Positions 1 to 9,317 of a stretch of DNA of 64,000 bases are shown one piece after another; positions within the stretch are counted from its first letter, which is position 1, and every line of letters begins with the position of its first letter. The translations under genes were made by a program, and so were the position numbers. The notes below the pieces were generated by a model. The model did not search any database and was not told the origin of the DNA. It was given only the letters and a program-made list of their open reading frames with translations. Source of the DNA: Nitrospirota bacterium (lineage in GTDB: Bacteria; Nitrospirota; Thermodesulfovibrionia; Thermodesulfovibrionales; JdFR-88); the NCBI GenBank assembly GCA_021813765.1, contig JAKAJM010000001.1, positions 37,644 through 101,643 on the forward strand. The letters are read 5' to 3'.

Positions 1-1
1 T

Positions 2-610
2 TCCGGGGGGCGCGGAAAGATATTCGTCGTACACAGGCTGGACCGGGAGGTCTCCGGCGTTATGCTTTTTGCAAAAAGCCAGGAGGTAAAAAAAGCCCTC
101 CAAGACTCCTGGGAAAAGGCGGAGAAGGTCTATACCGCAGTCGTCCATGGCCGTCCGCCCAGGGACAAGGGGACGATAACCGGATGGCTCTGCGAGGTCG
201 GCGAAAACCTCGTGCGCTCCTGCCCAGCGCCCCCTGCGGCTCAAAAAAAACAAGAAACCGCGTCCATGGACAAGAAACGGCCCGTGGCCAAAATGGCAGT
301 TACCCACTACAGGGTGGTTTCCGAAAGCAGGGATCAAAACCTTTGTCTTCTTGAGGTGAGGCTTGAGACGGGAAGGAAACACCAGATACGCGTTCATCTG
401 CGGGACATGGGGTGCCCCGTAGCGGGGGACAAAAAATACGGAGTTTTGCCCCAAAAGGCGGCCCTGGGCCTCAGGCAACTGGGACAGATGGGGCTTCACG
501 CGTCGCGCCTTTCCTTCACCCACCCGGTCACAGGCCGCAGGGTGATCATCGAGTCCCCGGCGCCTGCAAGCTTTTTGCTTCCATTCAAGGGCTCAAAAAA
601 GGGCATTTAA
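2..610 (+). CDS. RluA-family RNA pseudouridine synthase, 5'-truncated by window edge
   Basis: Open frame from base 2; catalytic-type motif HRLDREVSG followed by typical RluA C-terminal GRKHQIRVHL and GDKKYG. Confidence 0.85.
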   Translation, partial: SGGRGKIFVVHRLDREVSGVMLFAKSQEVKKALQDSWEKAEKVYTAVVHGRPPRDKGTITGWLCEVGENLVRSCPAPPAAQKKQETASMDKKRPVAKMAVTHYRVVSESRDQNLCLLEVRLETGRKHQIRVHLRDMGCPVAGDKKYGVLPQKAALGLRQLGQMGLHASRLSFTHPVTGRRVIIESPAPASFLLPFKGSKKGI

Positions 611-740
611 TGTCCTGTCTCGTAAATAGCTTTACTTCATTTGTCATTCCCGCAACGTCGGGAATCCTTCTTTAAAAAGGGAAAGATTCCGGACAAGCCG
701 GAATGACAGCCCAAACAAATGTAAAGAACTGTCAGGGACA
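611..740. repeat. MITE-like element A with imperfect terminal inverted repeats and internal GTCATTCCCG...CCGGAATGAC palindrome
   Basis: Left end TGTCCTGTC...TTTACTTCATTTG is an imperfect reverse complement of right end CAAATGTAAAGAACTGTCAGGGACA; begins directly after the rluA-like stop codon. Confidence 0.6.
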
Positions 741-745
741 CCACG

Positions 746-942
746 ATAGTGTATTGCGTCGTAAATCTCTTTACATTAAATCCGTTTTTTCGTCATTCCC
801 GGGGTCTTAATCGGGAATCCAGTGACTTTGATTTTTTTTGCCGGCCATAAGACAACGTCGCTGGATTCCCGCTTGCTGCATGCGGGAATGACGGCCAAAA
901 TACTCGAACAAATGTAAAGAAGCGTTGGACTCACCACACTAG
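746..942. repeat. MITE-like element B (TAGTGT...CACACTAG ends)
   Basis: Near-identical to 2576..2784 in the same orientation; shared core includes TCGTCATTCCC...GTCTTAATCGGGAATCCAGTGACTTTGATTTTTTTG...CATAAGACAACGTCGCTGGATTCCCGCTT..TGCATGCGGGAATGACGGCCAAAATACTC. Confidence 0.8.
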
Positions 943-2333
943 GAAAGTCTGCCCAGGGCCTCCGCGACCAGTTCAGAAAGCTCCGGGAATATGTGCATGC
1001 CGCCTGTGATGTAGTCCGCGGTCCCGCCATTTGCGATGGTGTTTGCAGCTTCCTGTATAAGTATGGGGGCCAGGGGGCCAAGGATATGGAAGCCAAGCAG
1101 CCGCCTGGTCTTCTTCTGCGCTATGGCCTTTGCAAAGCCCGCGGACTCCCGCATGGCGATCCCCTTTGCCACATCCGAATAGGAAGCCCGGCCCACCAGA
1201 ACGCCATCTCCGTAACGCACCCTGGCCTCCTTTTCGGTAAGCCCCACCGAGGCCACCTGCGGGTGGGAGAAAATGGCGTGGGGGACCGAATCGAAATCCA
1301 TCATCAGCTTCTTATCATGCGTTGCGTTATGCCAGGCAATTTCGGACTCCCTGTCGCCCGCATGGGTGAACATCTGCCTGCCTATGGCGTCCCCAAAGGC
1401 CCAGGTGTTTTCGATGTTCGTAAGGAGGCCGTCATCAACCTTTATGAAATTCCTTTCATCAGTAAGGATGCCCGCCTCCCGGGCCCCTATGAGGTCCGCA
1501 TTGGACACCCTGCCCACCGCCACCATCAGGCTCTCCGCCGCGAATTTCAGTTTTTTCCCGTTTTTATCCAGGCAGGAGGCAAACACCATGGCCCCTTCGC
1601 GCCAGGCCCCGGTCACCGTTACTTCCTTGTTGATAGCGGCATATTTTGACATCTCCGCCTCAAAGGCGCCGATGATCTCCGGCTCCTCCCGGGCTATGAG
1701 GCTGTCCCCGGCCTCCAAAATGGTGACCTTTGTGCCCATGGCAGAGAAAAAATGCGCATATTCCACTGCTATATATCCGCCCCCGATCATGATTATGCTT
1801 TCGGGTGGCTTTTGAAGCTCCAGGACAGACTCGTTCGTTAGGTATCCGGTATCTTCCAGACCCTCTATCCGGGGTATCAGAGGTCTGGAGCCCGAAGCGA
1901 TAAAGGTCTTTTTCCCCCTTATCAGCTGTCCTTCGAACCTCCCTGTCAGCTCAAGCGTGCGCGGCCCTGTAAAATGCGCGGGCACATCATAGTAGTCCAG
2001 GTTTTTTTTGCTGGCTTTCTCTATCTCCCGCCTTAAAAAATCCCTTCCATGATTTCTGGCCTTGTTCATCCTGGCCATAATGGAGGCAAAGTCCACATCC
2101 AGGACCTGAGCCTTCACCCCTATGCGGCCGGCCTCCTCGATCTCCCTTATCCTGTCAGCCGGGTAGATGAGCGTTTTTGAAGGCACGCAACCGTAATTAA
2201 GGCAGGTGCCGCCCAGATGGTCCTTGCTTACCAGCGCCACCTTGAGGCCGGACCCAACCGCCTTGAACACGACGTTCATCCCCACGCCTGCGCCAATTAC
2301 AAGGACATCATATTCCTTAACATTCCTTGCCAT
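939..2333 (-). CDS. Dihydrolipoyl dehydrogenase-like FAD/NAD(P) disulfide oxidoreductase
   Basis: Redox-active GGTCLNYGCVPSKTLI motif, N-terminal GAGVGMN dinucleotide motif, C-terminal dimerisation domain with HIFPELSE. Confidence 0.85.
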   Translation of the reverse strand: MARNVKEYDVLVIGAGVGMNVVFKAVGSGLKVALVSKDHLGGTCLNYGCVPSKTLIYPADRIREIEEAGRIGVKAQVLDVDFASIMARMNKARNHGRDFLRREIEKASKKNLDYYDVPAHFTGPRTLELTGRFEGQLIRGKKTFIASGSRPLIPRIEGLEDTGYLTNESVLELQKPPESIIMIGGGYIAVEYAHFFSAMGTKVTILEAGDSLIAREEPEIIGAFEAEMSKYAAINKEVTVTGAWREGAMVFASCLDKNGKKLKFAAESLMVAVGRVSNADLIGAREAGILTDERNFIKVDDGLLTNIENTWAFGDAIGRQMFTHAGDRESEIAWHNATHDKKLMMDFDSVPHAIFSHPQVASVGLTEKEARVRYGDGVLVGRASYSDVAKGIAMRESAGFAKAIAQKKTRRLLGFHILGPLAPILIQEAANTIANGGTADYITGGMHIFPELSELVAEALGRLS

Positions 2334-2575
2334 GTCTCACCCCCTCCGGAGACGCCCTGTTTTTAAAAATCTTATCACCAAAAAACGGGCAGGAGAATTT
2401 AAAACCTTTCTCAAAATCGCTTCCGGCTACAAGAGGTTGGAATCAAGGCATACGGCGTCATCAAGGGAAAACCGTCCTCAACGCAGCTCTGCTGCGCCTC
2501 CGGGCGCTTACCCCTTTCTTCCTTGTCTGCCACGATTTCCGCTCTTTCGCTTCAAAATCAATTTTGAGACAGGTT

Positions 2576-2784
2576 CTAGTGTATTGCTTGTAAATCTCTT
2601 TACATTAGAAAGCTCCAAGGAATAAATCCGTTTTTTCGTCATTCCCTAGGTCTTAATCGGGAATCCAGTGACTTTGATTTTTTTGTCGGCCATAAGACAA
2701 CGTCGCTGGATTCCCGCTTACTGCATGCGGGAATGACGGCCAAAATACTCTAACAAATGTAAAGAAGCGTTGGACGCACTACAG
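2576..2784. repeat. MITE-like element B' (second copy of element B, with about 15 extra bp near the left end)
   Basis: CTAGTGTATTGCTTGTAAATCTCTTTACATTA... through ACAAATGTAAAGAAGCGTTGGACGCACTACAG; direct repeat of 746..942. Confidence 0.8.
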
Positions 2785-2980
2785 TGTCTCATAAACGACC
2801 GGTGTTATTAATTTGGCCGAAAGCATAGCTCCCGGTTGTCATTCCCGCAAGCGCAGCGCGCCGGGAATCCTTCTTAAAGACAAGAAAGATTCCGGACAAG
2901 CCGGAATGACAAAATTAAGATAAAATAAGCGATCTTAGCCATATTATTTATAACACCAGCTATTTGAGAGACATTACACT
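2783..2980. repeat. MITE-like element C with terminal inverted repeats
   Basis: Left AGTGTCTCATAAACGACCGGTGTTATTAATTTGGC is an imperfect reverse complement of right GCCATATTATTTATAACACCAGCTATTTGAGAGACATTACACT; internal GTCATTCCCGCAAGCGCAGCGCGCCGGGAATCC...GATTCCGGACAAGCCGGAATGAC. Confidence 0.6.
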
Positions 2981-3111
2981 TGTGGTTTTTTGTGTGTCAT
3001 AACTGCCGCATGTTATTATGAATGACGTTTCTTTTTTGTGCCGCTGACTGAGCCAGAAATAAAATCCCGTTTGTAAAATATGCCGGCACAGGAGGTTTTT
3101 TCATTTTCAAG

Positions 3112-4380
3112 ATGAATTCAGAGGCGAAAGTTGCATTCGGACACGAATCCGGGCGGGGAAAAACGGCTTTCAGAGTGCTTGGGGCGATAAGCTTCTCTCA
3201 TTTCCTGAACGACACCATGCAGTCCCTGATCCTTGCCATCTATCCCCTGCTTAAGGGCAAGTTCGAGCTCAACTTTGCGCAGGTCGGGCTGATAACCCTG
3301 AGTTACCAGCTCACCGCGTCGCTGCTTCAGCCTCTGGTGGGGCTCTATACGGACCATCATCCAAAACCCTATTCGCTTGCCTTCGGCATGGGGTGCACGC
3401 TGACCGGTCTTATTGCGCTTGGGATGGCGCCCAGCTACGGGTGGGTCCTTTTTGCGGCCGCCCTGGTGGGCACCGGCTCTTCGGTCTTTCATCCGGAGTC
3501 CTCGCGAGTGGCCAGGATGGCCTCCGGAGGGCGGCACGGGCTGGCACAGTCTTTTTTTCAGGTCGGCGGCAACCTGGGGACCGCGATGGGCCCGCTGGCG
3601 GCGGCATGGTTTGTCATCCCGCACGGTCAGGGCAGCGTGGCCTGGTTCTCGCTGGCCGCTTTTCTGGCGATACTGGTGCTTTTGCAGGTTGGCGGCTGGT
3701 ACAGTCGCCACCAAAAAAGGGTTTTTGCTCCTTCTGCCGCCCACGGGTCTTCTTCCCGCGGGCTTCACCCGGAGCTTCCGGCGCGCAAGGTGGTCCTGTC
3801 CATAGTCATCCTCCTGGTGCTGGTCTTTTCAAAATACTTCTACCTGGCCAGCATCAGCAGTTATTTCATTTTTTACCTGATGCACAAGTTCCACCTTTCC
3901 GTGCAGTCCGCGCAGGTGCATCTCTTTTTGTTTCTGTTTGCGGTCGCATCCGGCACCTTTTTTGGCGGCCCGATAGGCGACCGCATAGGAAGGAAGCGGG
4001 TCATCTGGATATCCATCCTTGGCGCCGCCCCGTTTGCCCTGGCCCTGCCGTATGCAAACCTGACGTGGACCGGCATACTGGCCTTTATCACGGGTTTCAT
4101 ACTGGCCTCCGCCTTTTCGGCCATTATCGTTTACGCCCAGGAGCTCATCCCGGGCAAGGTTGGGACCATCTCCGGGTTCTTTTTTGGGTTCGCCTTCGGG
4201 ATGGGCGGCATAGGGGCCGCTGTGCTTGGCAAGCTGGCCGACAGGCACGGCATAATATTCGTCTATCACCTGTGCTCGTACCTGCCGCTTCTTGGCATGC
4301 TCACGGCCTTCCTGCCGGACCTGAGGCACGGAGCGCTGCGCAGGGACTTTTTTCCAGGCCCGCGCCTGAAGGCAAGATAA
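3112..4380 (+). CDS. MFS transporter, fosmidomycin-resistance (Fsr) family
   Basis: 12-TM-like protein; motifs SFSHFLNDTMQSLILAIYPLLK, GSSVFHPESSRVARMASGGRHG, FFQVGGNLGTAMGPL characteristic of Fsr. Confidence 0.85.
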   Translation: MNSEAKVAFGHESGRGKTAFRVLGAISFSHFLNDTMQSLILAIYPLLKGKFELNFAQVGLITLSYQLTASLLQPLVGLYTDHHPKPYSLAFGMGCTLTGLIALGMAPSYGWVLFAAALVGTGSSVFHPESSRVARMASGGRHGLAQSFFQVGGNLGTAMGPLAAAWFVIPHGQGSVAWFSLAAFLAILVLLQVGGWYSRHQKRVFAPSAAHGSSSRGLHPELPARKVVLSIVILLVLVFSKYFYLASISSYFIFYLMHKFHLSVQSAQVHLFLFLFAVASGTFFGGPIGDRIGRKRVIWISILGAAPFALALPYANLTWTGILAFITGFILASAFSAIIVYAQELIPGKVGTISGFFFGFAFGMGGIGAAVLGKLADRHGIIFVYHLCSYLPLLGMLTAFLPDLRHGALRRDFFPGPRLKAR

Positions 4381-4452
4381 CTTTTTTGCTTTTTTGTTTT
4401 TTTGTTTTTTGCGGCGCCCTGATTTGACAACGGCTTCCGCCGGAACGGATAA

Positions 4453-5409
4453 TTGAATATGACACCTGTCAGGCGTTTCAACTCTTTCGGGGAATATGCC
4501 AAAGAGCGGTTCGGTGGCAGAAAGCTTCAGAAAGTGAACATTGACGCGGGTTTTACCTGCCCCAACCGTGACGGCACCCTCGGGTACGGGGGGTGCGTCT
4601 ATTGCAACAATAACAGCTTCAAGCCAGGCTCCTGCCGGTCCGTTTTGCCGGTCTCAAAACAGGTGGCAGACGGCATAGGCTACCTTGGGCGCAGGTACAA
4701 GGCCGGCCTCTTCCTTGCCTATTTCCAGCCGTTCACCAACACCTACGCCCCCGTTGAAGAGCTGGAGAGGCTCTACCTGGAGGCGCTGGCTCACCCGCAG
4801 GTCGCGGGCCTGGCGATAGGGACAAGGCCGGACTGCGTGGACGAGCAGAAGATCGCCCTCCTTGAAGGGCTTGCCAAAAAATACTTCATCCTGGTCGAAT
4901 ACGGGCTTCAGTCCATGCATGAAAAATCCCTCCGGTTCATCGAGCGGGGGCATGGCTTCGACACCTTCCTGAAGGCGGTGGAGCTCACCGCGGGCAGGGG
5001 CATCCACATTGGGGCGCACATCATTGCCGGCATTCCCACGGAGACCCGCGAGGAGACCCTCCTTATGGCCGACGGGCTTTCGGAGCTGGAGGTGGGCTTT
5101 CTGAAGCTGCACCAGCTCCAGGTGGTAAAGGGCACAAAGCTGGCCCGTACCTATGCCCAGGAAGAGTTCCACGTTTTCGGATATGACGAGTATATCGATT
5201 TTGCCGTTGATTTCCTTGAGCGTCTGCGCGCGGACATAGTCATCCAGAGGCTCTTTGCGACCGCCCCCGATGAGCTCCTTATCGCGCCCAAATGGGGCTG
5301 GGACAGGCACCGCATCCTCAGGGACATCGAGGCCAGGCTTGCCAGCCGCAACACCTTCCAGGGCAGTAAGGCAAAGACAAGGACTGGCAAAAGGACAAAA
5401 GCCCTCTAG
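4453..5409 (+). CDS. TIGR01212-type radical SAM protein (YhcC-like)
   Basis: CPNRDGTLGYGGCVYCNN cluster motif, SMHEKSLRFIERGH, HIIAGIPTET. Confidence 0.85.
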   Translation: MNMTPVRRFNSFGEYAKERFGGRKLQKVNIDAGFTCPNRDGTLGYGGCVYCNNNSFKPGSCRSVLPVSKQVADGIGYLGRRYKAGLFLAYFQPFTNTYAPVEELERLYLEALAHPQVAGLAIGTRPDCVDEQKIALLEGLAKKYFILVEYGLQSMHEKSLRFIERGHGFDTFLKAVELTAGRGIHIGAHIIAGIPTETREETLLMADGLSELEVGFLKLHQLQVVKGTKLARTYAQEEFHVFGYDEYIDFAVDFLERLRADIVIQRLFATAPDELLIAPKWGWDRHRILRDIEARLASRNTFQGSKAKTRTGKRTKAL

Positions 5410-6452
5410 AGCTGGCTTGCGGCCTTCCTGAAAAGCTCATCCAGCCTGCCCGATTCCCTGGCTATCTCGGAGAGCGTTTCGGCCAGCTCCGCCCGGCCCT
5501 CCGCCCCGGCCTTTCCGGCCCATTCCAGATATGTCCTTGCGTGCTCCGCGTTATGCTCCTGCCAGTGCTCTATCAGTACCTTCAACTTCGCTGTAAGCTC
5601 GCTCATCTGGTGTAAAAAAAACTCCTTTCCGGTTTTTAGTTCCGCTTCCGTTATTTTTCCGCCGCCTGCATCTTCCCAGGCGTGCTCATGGACGCCAAAA
5701 TGGCTGTGCACATGCCTGAAGCCTTCGTGCCTGTGCGCGTGCTCGTGTATGAGGTTTGCTTCAAGAAGGACATCGTTCATTTTGATTATCCCGGCCGAGG
5801 GGCCGTCGGCCAGCACACGGTGGTCCTCGCCGATGACAATCGAGCGCTCCGAGATGTCCTCGATCATGTGGAGGTCGTGGGTGGCGGTGATTATCGTCTT
5901 ACCCGCCTCCTTGAGCCTGACCACCAGCTCCACCAACTCCACCTGGCTTCTGGGGTCCAGCCCGGAGGTGGGCTCATCCAGAAGGTAGACATCGGGGTTC
6001 GTTGACAGGCATGTGCCAAGCGCCACCTTCTTCATCTCCCCCCCGCTTAACTGCCACGGGGAACGGCCGGCCAGGGCCGTAATGCCAAGAAGCTCCATAA
6101 TGTCTTCGGCCCTGCCCCTGGCCTCCTTCTGCCCAAGGCCGTGCTGGAGCGGACCGAACATGAGCTCGTCAAGCACCGTAAGGGAGAAAAGCTGGGCCTG
6201 GGAGTTTTGAAACAGCATCCCTATTCTTGCCCTCTTCGAGGGGGTGAAGGTTTTATCACCGAACACTCTCAGGGAACCCGCGGAGGGGGCCAAAAGCCCC
6301 TGCAGGAGATAGAGCAGGGTGCTTTTGCCGGAGCCGTTCGTGCCCAGCACCGTAAGCGATTCCCCGAGCGGGACCTTGAGGTCCACGGCGTCCAGCGCCT
6401 TTTGCCCCCCCTGGTACTCATAGGATATGCCTTCAAGCTCAAACGCGTTCAT
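5406..6452 (-). CDS. cbiO: Nickel/cobalt ECF transporter ATP-binding subunit with His-rich C-terminal extension
   Basis: Walker A GTNGSGKST, signature LSGGEMKKVALG, Walker B VYLLDEPTSGLD; then HEHAHRHEGFRHVHSHFGVHEHAWED tail. Confidence 0.85.
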   Translation of the reverse strand: MNAFELEGISYEYQGGQKALDAVDLKVPLGESLTVLGTNGSGKSTLLYLLQGLLAPSAGSLRVFGDKTFTPSKRARIGMLFQNSQAQLFSLTVLDELMFGPLQHGLGQKEARGRAEDIMELLGITALAGRSPWQLSGGEMKKVALGTCLSTNPDVYLLDEPTSGLDPRSQVELVELVVRLKEAGKTIITATHDLHMIEDISERSIVIGEDHRVLADGPSAGIIKMNDVLLEANLIHEHAHRHEGFRHVHSHFGVHEHAWEDAGGGKITEAELKTGKEFFLHQMSELTAKLKVLIEHWQEHNAEHARTYLEWAGKAGAEGRAELAETLSEIARESGRLDELFRKAASQL

Positions 6453-7429
6453 ATGAAGGCCGCCCCCGCGGCAAGCAAAACCAGGGCGGCATCGTACAGG
6501 CCGAACCGGAAGGCGGGCAGCCCCGGCTCCCTGACCTCCTCAGCAGCCCCCCTTGCCTCCATTGCGAATTCAAGCTCCCGCCTCAGCTTCAGGCTCATTA
6601 TAAGAAGCGAGGCCGCACGGGAGCCTACCCATTTTCTGTCCGGCCCGCTCCGCCCGGCCCAGCCCCTGCCTTTCCCCGTCCCGCCCTTACCCGGATGGTA
6701 CGCCCCCCTTGCCTTGCGGGCAAGTATGAACTCCTCAAGCCTCCTGACCAGGAAGAACATGTACCTGTAACTCATGGAAAAGACCGTCTTCAGAAAACCC
6801 GGGATAAAGAAGCTCACGGCCTTGACCAGCTCCGGTGGCCTGGTCGTAAAGCCTGCAAGAAGGACGATCATCATGGAGCCTGTCACCCTGGCAACGAGAC
6901 CGAGCGCCGCCAAAAGCCCCTGCCTGCTTATATAAATGGAATGGTGGGTGAGAATGGTGAACACGGGCTGGCCCGGCGTGACCGCACCAAGGCTTGCAGG
7001 CAGCGCGATGACCGCCGTAAAGAGCACCCCAGGAAGAAGCCTTTTCAAATACATGCCGGCAGGTATCCTGGAGAGCGCGGCAAGAACAAGGCCAAGCGCG
7101 ATAAAGCGGGACATGCCGGCCAGGCTCCGCTCAAAGCTCAAGCCTATAAGGAGCAAGGCTATGACAACTATCTTCGTCCTTGGCTCCACTTTTTGAAGGA
7201 GCCCGCTCCTTGAGGCGGTCTTTTCATTGAACAGCGCATCTTCCAGGAAGGAAAGCACCGCCTTCAGCGTGCGCTCAAGCGCCATGCCGGAATTTTTGCT
7301 TCCTTTGCGCAGGGGAAAACCGGTTTTTTGTCCATCCGCTTTTCCTTCTTCCGCCAAAAGCCATGCCGGAAGTTTTTGCTTTTTCCCCGTATTAGCCTTT
7401 TTATTTTTTTCTTGTCCGTTTCCCAGCAT
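6449..7429 (-). CDS. cbiQ: ECF transporter transmembrane subunit CbiQ/NikQ
   Basis: TM-rich protein with KVEPRTKIVVIALLLI N-terminus; overlaps cbiO start by 4 bp; cbiMNQO order. Exact start uncertain. Confidence 0.75.
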   Translation of the reverse strand: MLGNGQEKNKKANTGKKQKLPAWLLAEEGKADGQKTGFPLRKGSKNSGMALERTLKAVLSFLEDALFNEKTASRSGLLQKVEPRTKIVVIALLLIGLSFERSLAGMSRFIALGLVLAALSRIPAGMYLKRLLPGVLFTAVIALPASLGAVTPGQPVFTILTHHSIYISRQGLLAALGLVARVTGSMMIVLLAGFTTRPPELVKAVSFFIPGFLKTVFSMSYRYMFFLVRRLEEFILARKARGAYHPGKGGTGKGRGWAGRSGPDRKWVGSRAASLLIMSLKLRRELEFAMEARGAAEEVREPGLPAFRFGLYDAALVLLAAGAAFI

Positions 7430-7739
7430 TCAGGTCCCTGCGTCCCGCTATCAGTTTTCCAACGGCAAAGGAAAGGGCGGCCACTATCAAAACCCCTGCC
7501 AGGGCCGAGGCTAGATAGCCCAGGTAGCCCTTCCCATAGCCTGCGGCCGGGGCCTTCCACAGGCCGTTTAACCTTTTCAGGCCCGCAGGCGCATAACCTG
7601 TCAGCCTTTCAAGCTCCCTCCAGCTCCATTCCCCCCAGGCGCCTTCGGCCCCGAAGAATCTTGGCACCCATATCCCAAGCGGCGTAAGGAGCGCCAGGAT
7701 GAGAAGCGCGGTCCATAGGTTTTTCCGTTTTAACCTCAC
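7401..7739 (-). CDS. PDGLE/CbiN-like accessory subunit of nickel/cobalt ECF transporter
   Basis: Two TM segments, N-terminal LALLTPLGIWVPRFFGAEGAWGEW pattern; overlaps cbiM stop/start. Confidence 0.7.
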   Translation of the reverse strand: MRLKRKNLWTALLILALLTPLGIWVPRFFGAEGAWGEWSWRELERLTGYAPAGLKRLNGLWKAPAAGYGKGYLGYLASALAGVLIVAALSFAVGKLIAGRRDLNAGKRTRKK

Positions 7740-8431
7740 CGGTTCTCTCCTGTATATACGAGCTCCGGGTGGGACTTGAGTATGTAAGCAAGGCCAAGCA
7801 CGGTGAAGGCCACCTCGACAAAACCGAAAAGGGTAAGGTGCCCTGCCATGAGCGCCGGGATGGTCACCTTCAGAGGGAATGGGTTGTAAAGCGGTCTGCC
7901 TCCGGCCCCTCTTTCCAGGATGGGCTGGATGCCAAGCTCCAGGGCAGTCAGGAAGGCCGCCACATTTATTCCAAAGTAAGCGCCGCAGCCTGCGGCAAAG
8001 AGGGTCCTTTTGTTTTTCCCTTTCCCGGCGCGCGCCGCCCGGCCGGCCAGGAGCCTGTAGAGTGCCCAGGCGGAAAAAACCCCGGCAAAGGCCATGTTAA
8101 AGCAGTTTGCCCCGTAGGATGTGATCCCCCCGTCGCCAAAAACAAGGGCCTGCACGGCCAGGGCTATGGACATGCAGACGAAGGCCGCCCACGGGCCAAG
8201 CACGGCCGCAAGGAGCATCGCGCCGGTGGCGTGCCCGGATGTGCCCCCGGCGATGGGGACATTGAACATCATTACCACAAAACTTGCGGCGGCCCCCAGG
8301 GCAAGCAGAGGCGCGTCCGAGGCCTTTAGCGTTTTTTTAAGCTTCCTGCCCGCCACATACAACAGCGCAAGCATTGCCGCCCAAAAACTTCCATATGTCT
8401 CCGGCCCAAGGTATCCGTCAGGTATGTGCAT
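7736..8431 (-). CDS. cbiM: CbiM/NikM-type ECF S-component
   Basis: Starts MHIPDGYLG (metal-binding N-terminus), GGTSGHATGAML, ALVFGDGGITSYGANCFNMA. Confidence 0.9.
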   Translation of the reverse strand: MHIPDGYLGPETYGSFWAAMLALLYVAGRKLKKTLKASDAPLLALGAAASFVVMMFNVPIAGGTSGHATGAMLLAAVLGPWAAFVCMSIALAVQALVFGDGGITSYGANCFNMAFAGVFSAWALYRLLAGRAARAGKGKNKRTLFAAGCGAYFGINVAAFLTALELGIQPILERGAGGRPLYNPFPLKVTIPALMAGHLTLFGFVEVAFTVLGLAYILKSHPELVYTGENR

Positions 8432-8487
8432 GGAAAAAGTCCTTTTTTAAAAAATGGGAAATATTTTTTTATCCGGGCCTTTTTATT

Positions 8488-8904
8488 TTATTCCAGGCCT
8501 TTCCCCGTGGTAGTTATCGTGAGCTTGCCGTGTTTCACTCCCCTGGTGCCTATGAGCCTGTCAGAGACCGCCCGCAGGTCCGCGGCGGGCCCCTTGAGGA
8601 CTATCACCTCCAGGCAGTTGTGCGCGTCCAGGTGCACGTGCATGCTGGAGAGTATCTCCTTGTGGAATTTGTGCTGCAGGTCCTGGAGCGTGTTGGCAAG
8701 CTCCCTCGTATGATGGTCATAGACGAGGGTCACACTGGCAACGGCCTCCTGCGTGCCCTCCTCCCACTGCTTTTTTACGAGCTCCTCCCTTATAAGGTCG
8801 CGGATCGCCTCGCTCCTGCTCGGATATCCCTTGCCGCTTATGAGCTCGTCAAAATTCCTTAAAAGGCCGTCCTCAAGCGAGATGCCAAACCTGGTTATTC
8901 CCAT
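8488..8904 (-). CDS. nikR: Nickel-responsive regulator NikR
   Basis: [43 protein letters not shown] domain plus [45 protein letters not shown]; start set at ATG 8904 rather than the longer ORF. Confidence 0.93.
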   Translation of the reverse strand: MGITRFGISLEDGLLRNFDELISGKGYPSRSEAIRDLIREELVKKQWEEGTQEAVASVTLVYDHHTRELANTLQDLQHKFHKEILSSMHVHLDAHNCLEVIVLKGPAADLRAVSDRLIGTRGVKHGKLTITTTGKGLE

Positions 8905-9003
8905 TGGTGTTATTATTTTCAAAAAAGTGCGAAAAGTCAAGATGTAAAAGAGCATCTGGAGGTCATTTGATTTTTTGCGCCTGCTTCTGATTAAATGTAG
9001 AAC

Positions 9004-9168
9004 GTTTACAGGTGCCCTGACGGGCATAAGAGGGAATCCCGTGGAAATCGGGAGCGGTCCCGCCGCTGTAACCGGGGACAAGCCTTCGGTAAAGCCACTG
9101 TGCCTTATAAGGGGCATGGGAAGGCGAAGGTGAGGATGAACCGGGAGCCAGAAGACCTGCCTGCAAAC
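9004..9168 (+). ncRNA. Cobalamin riboswitch aptamer
   Basis: ACAGGTGCC...GGGAATCCCGTGGAAATCGGGAGCGGTCCCGCCGCTGTAACC...AAAGCCACTG...GGGAAGGCGAAGGTGAGGATGAACCGGGAGCCAGAAGACCTGCCTG. Confidence 0.95.
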
Positions 9169-9256
9169 AGTTGGAAAAGGAACTTCTCGCGGAAGAAGGA
9201 AGGACGGGGATGGTTAAAAAACCCGTCCGCAAGGGATGAAGCAAACTGGGTGCAAT

Positions 9257-9295
9257 CCCGATGGCTGTCACCGGCCATCGGGATTTTTGTTTTTT
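9257..9295 (+). terminator. Intrinsic terminator, probable expression platform of the cobalamin riboswitch
   Basis: CCCGATGGC-TGTCACCG-GCCATCGGG perfect 9-bp stem followed by ATTTTTGTTTTTT. Confidence 0.85.
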
Positions 9296-9317
9296 AAGCA
9301 CAAAAAAGGAGGTATTT

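Noticed and set aside
8904-8960. Possible NikR operator upstream of nikR
   Set aside because: Only a half-site-like GTGTTA was seen near 8907; no matching inverted half at the expected spacing.
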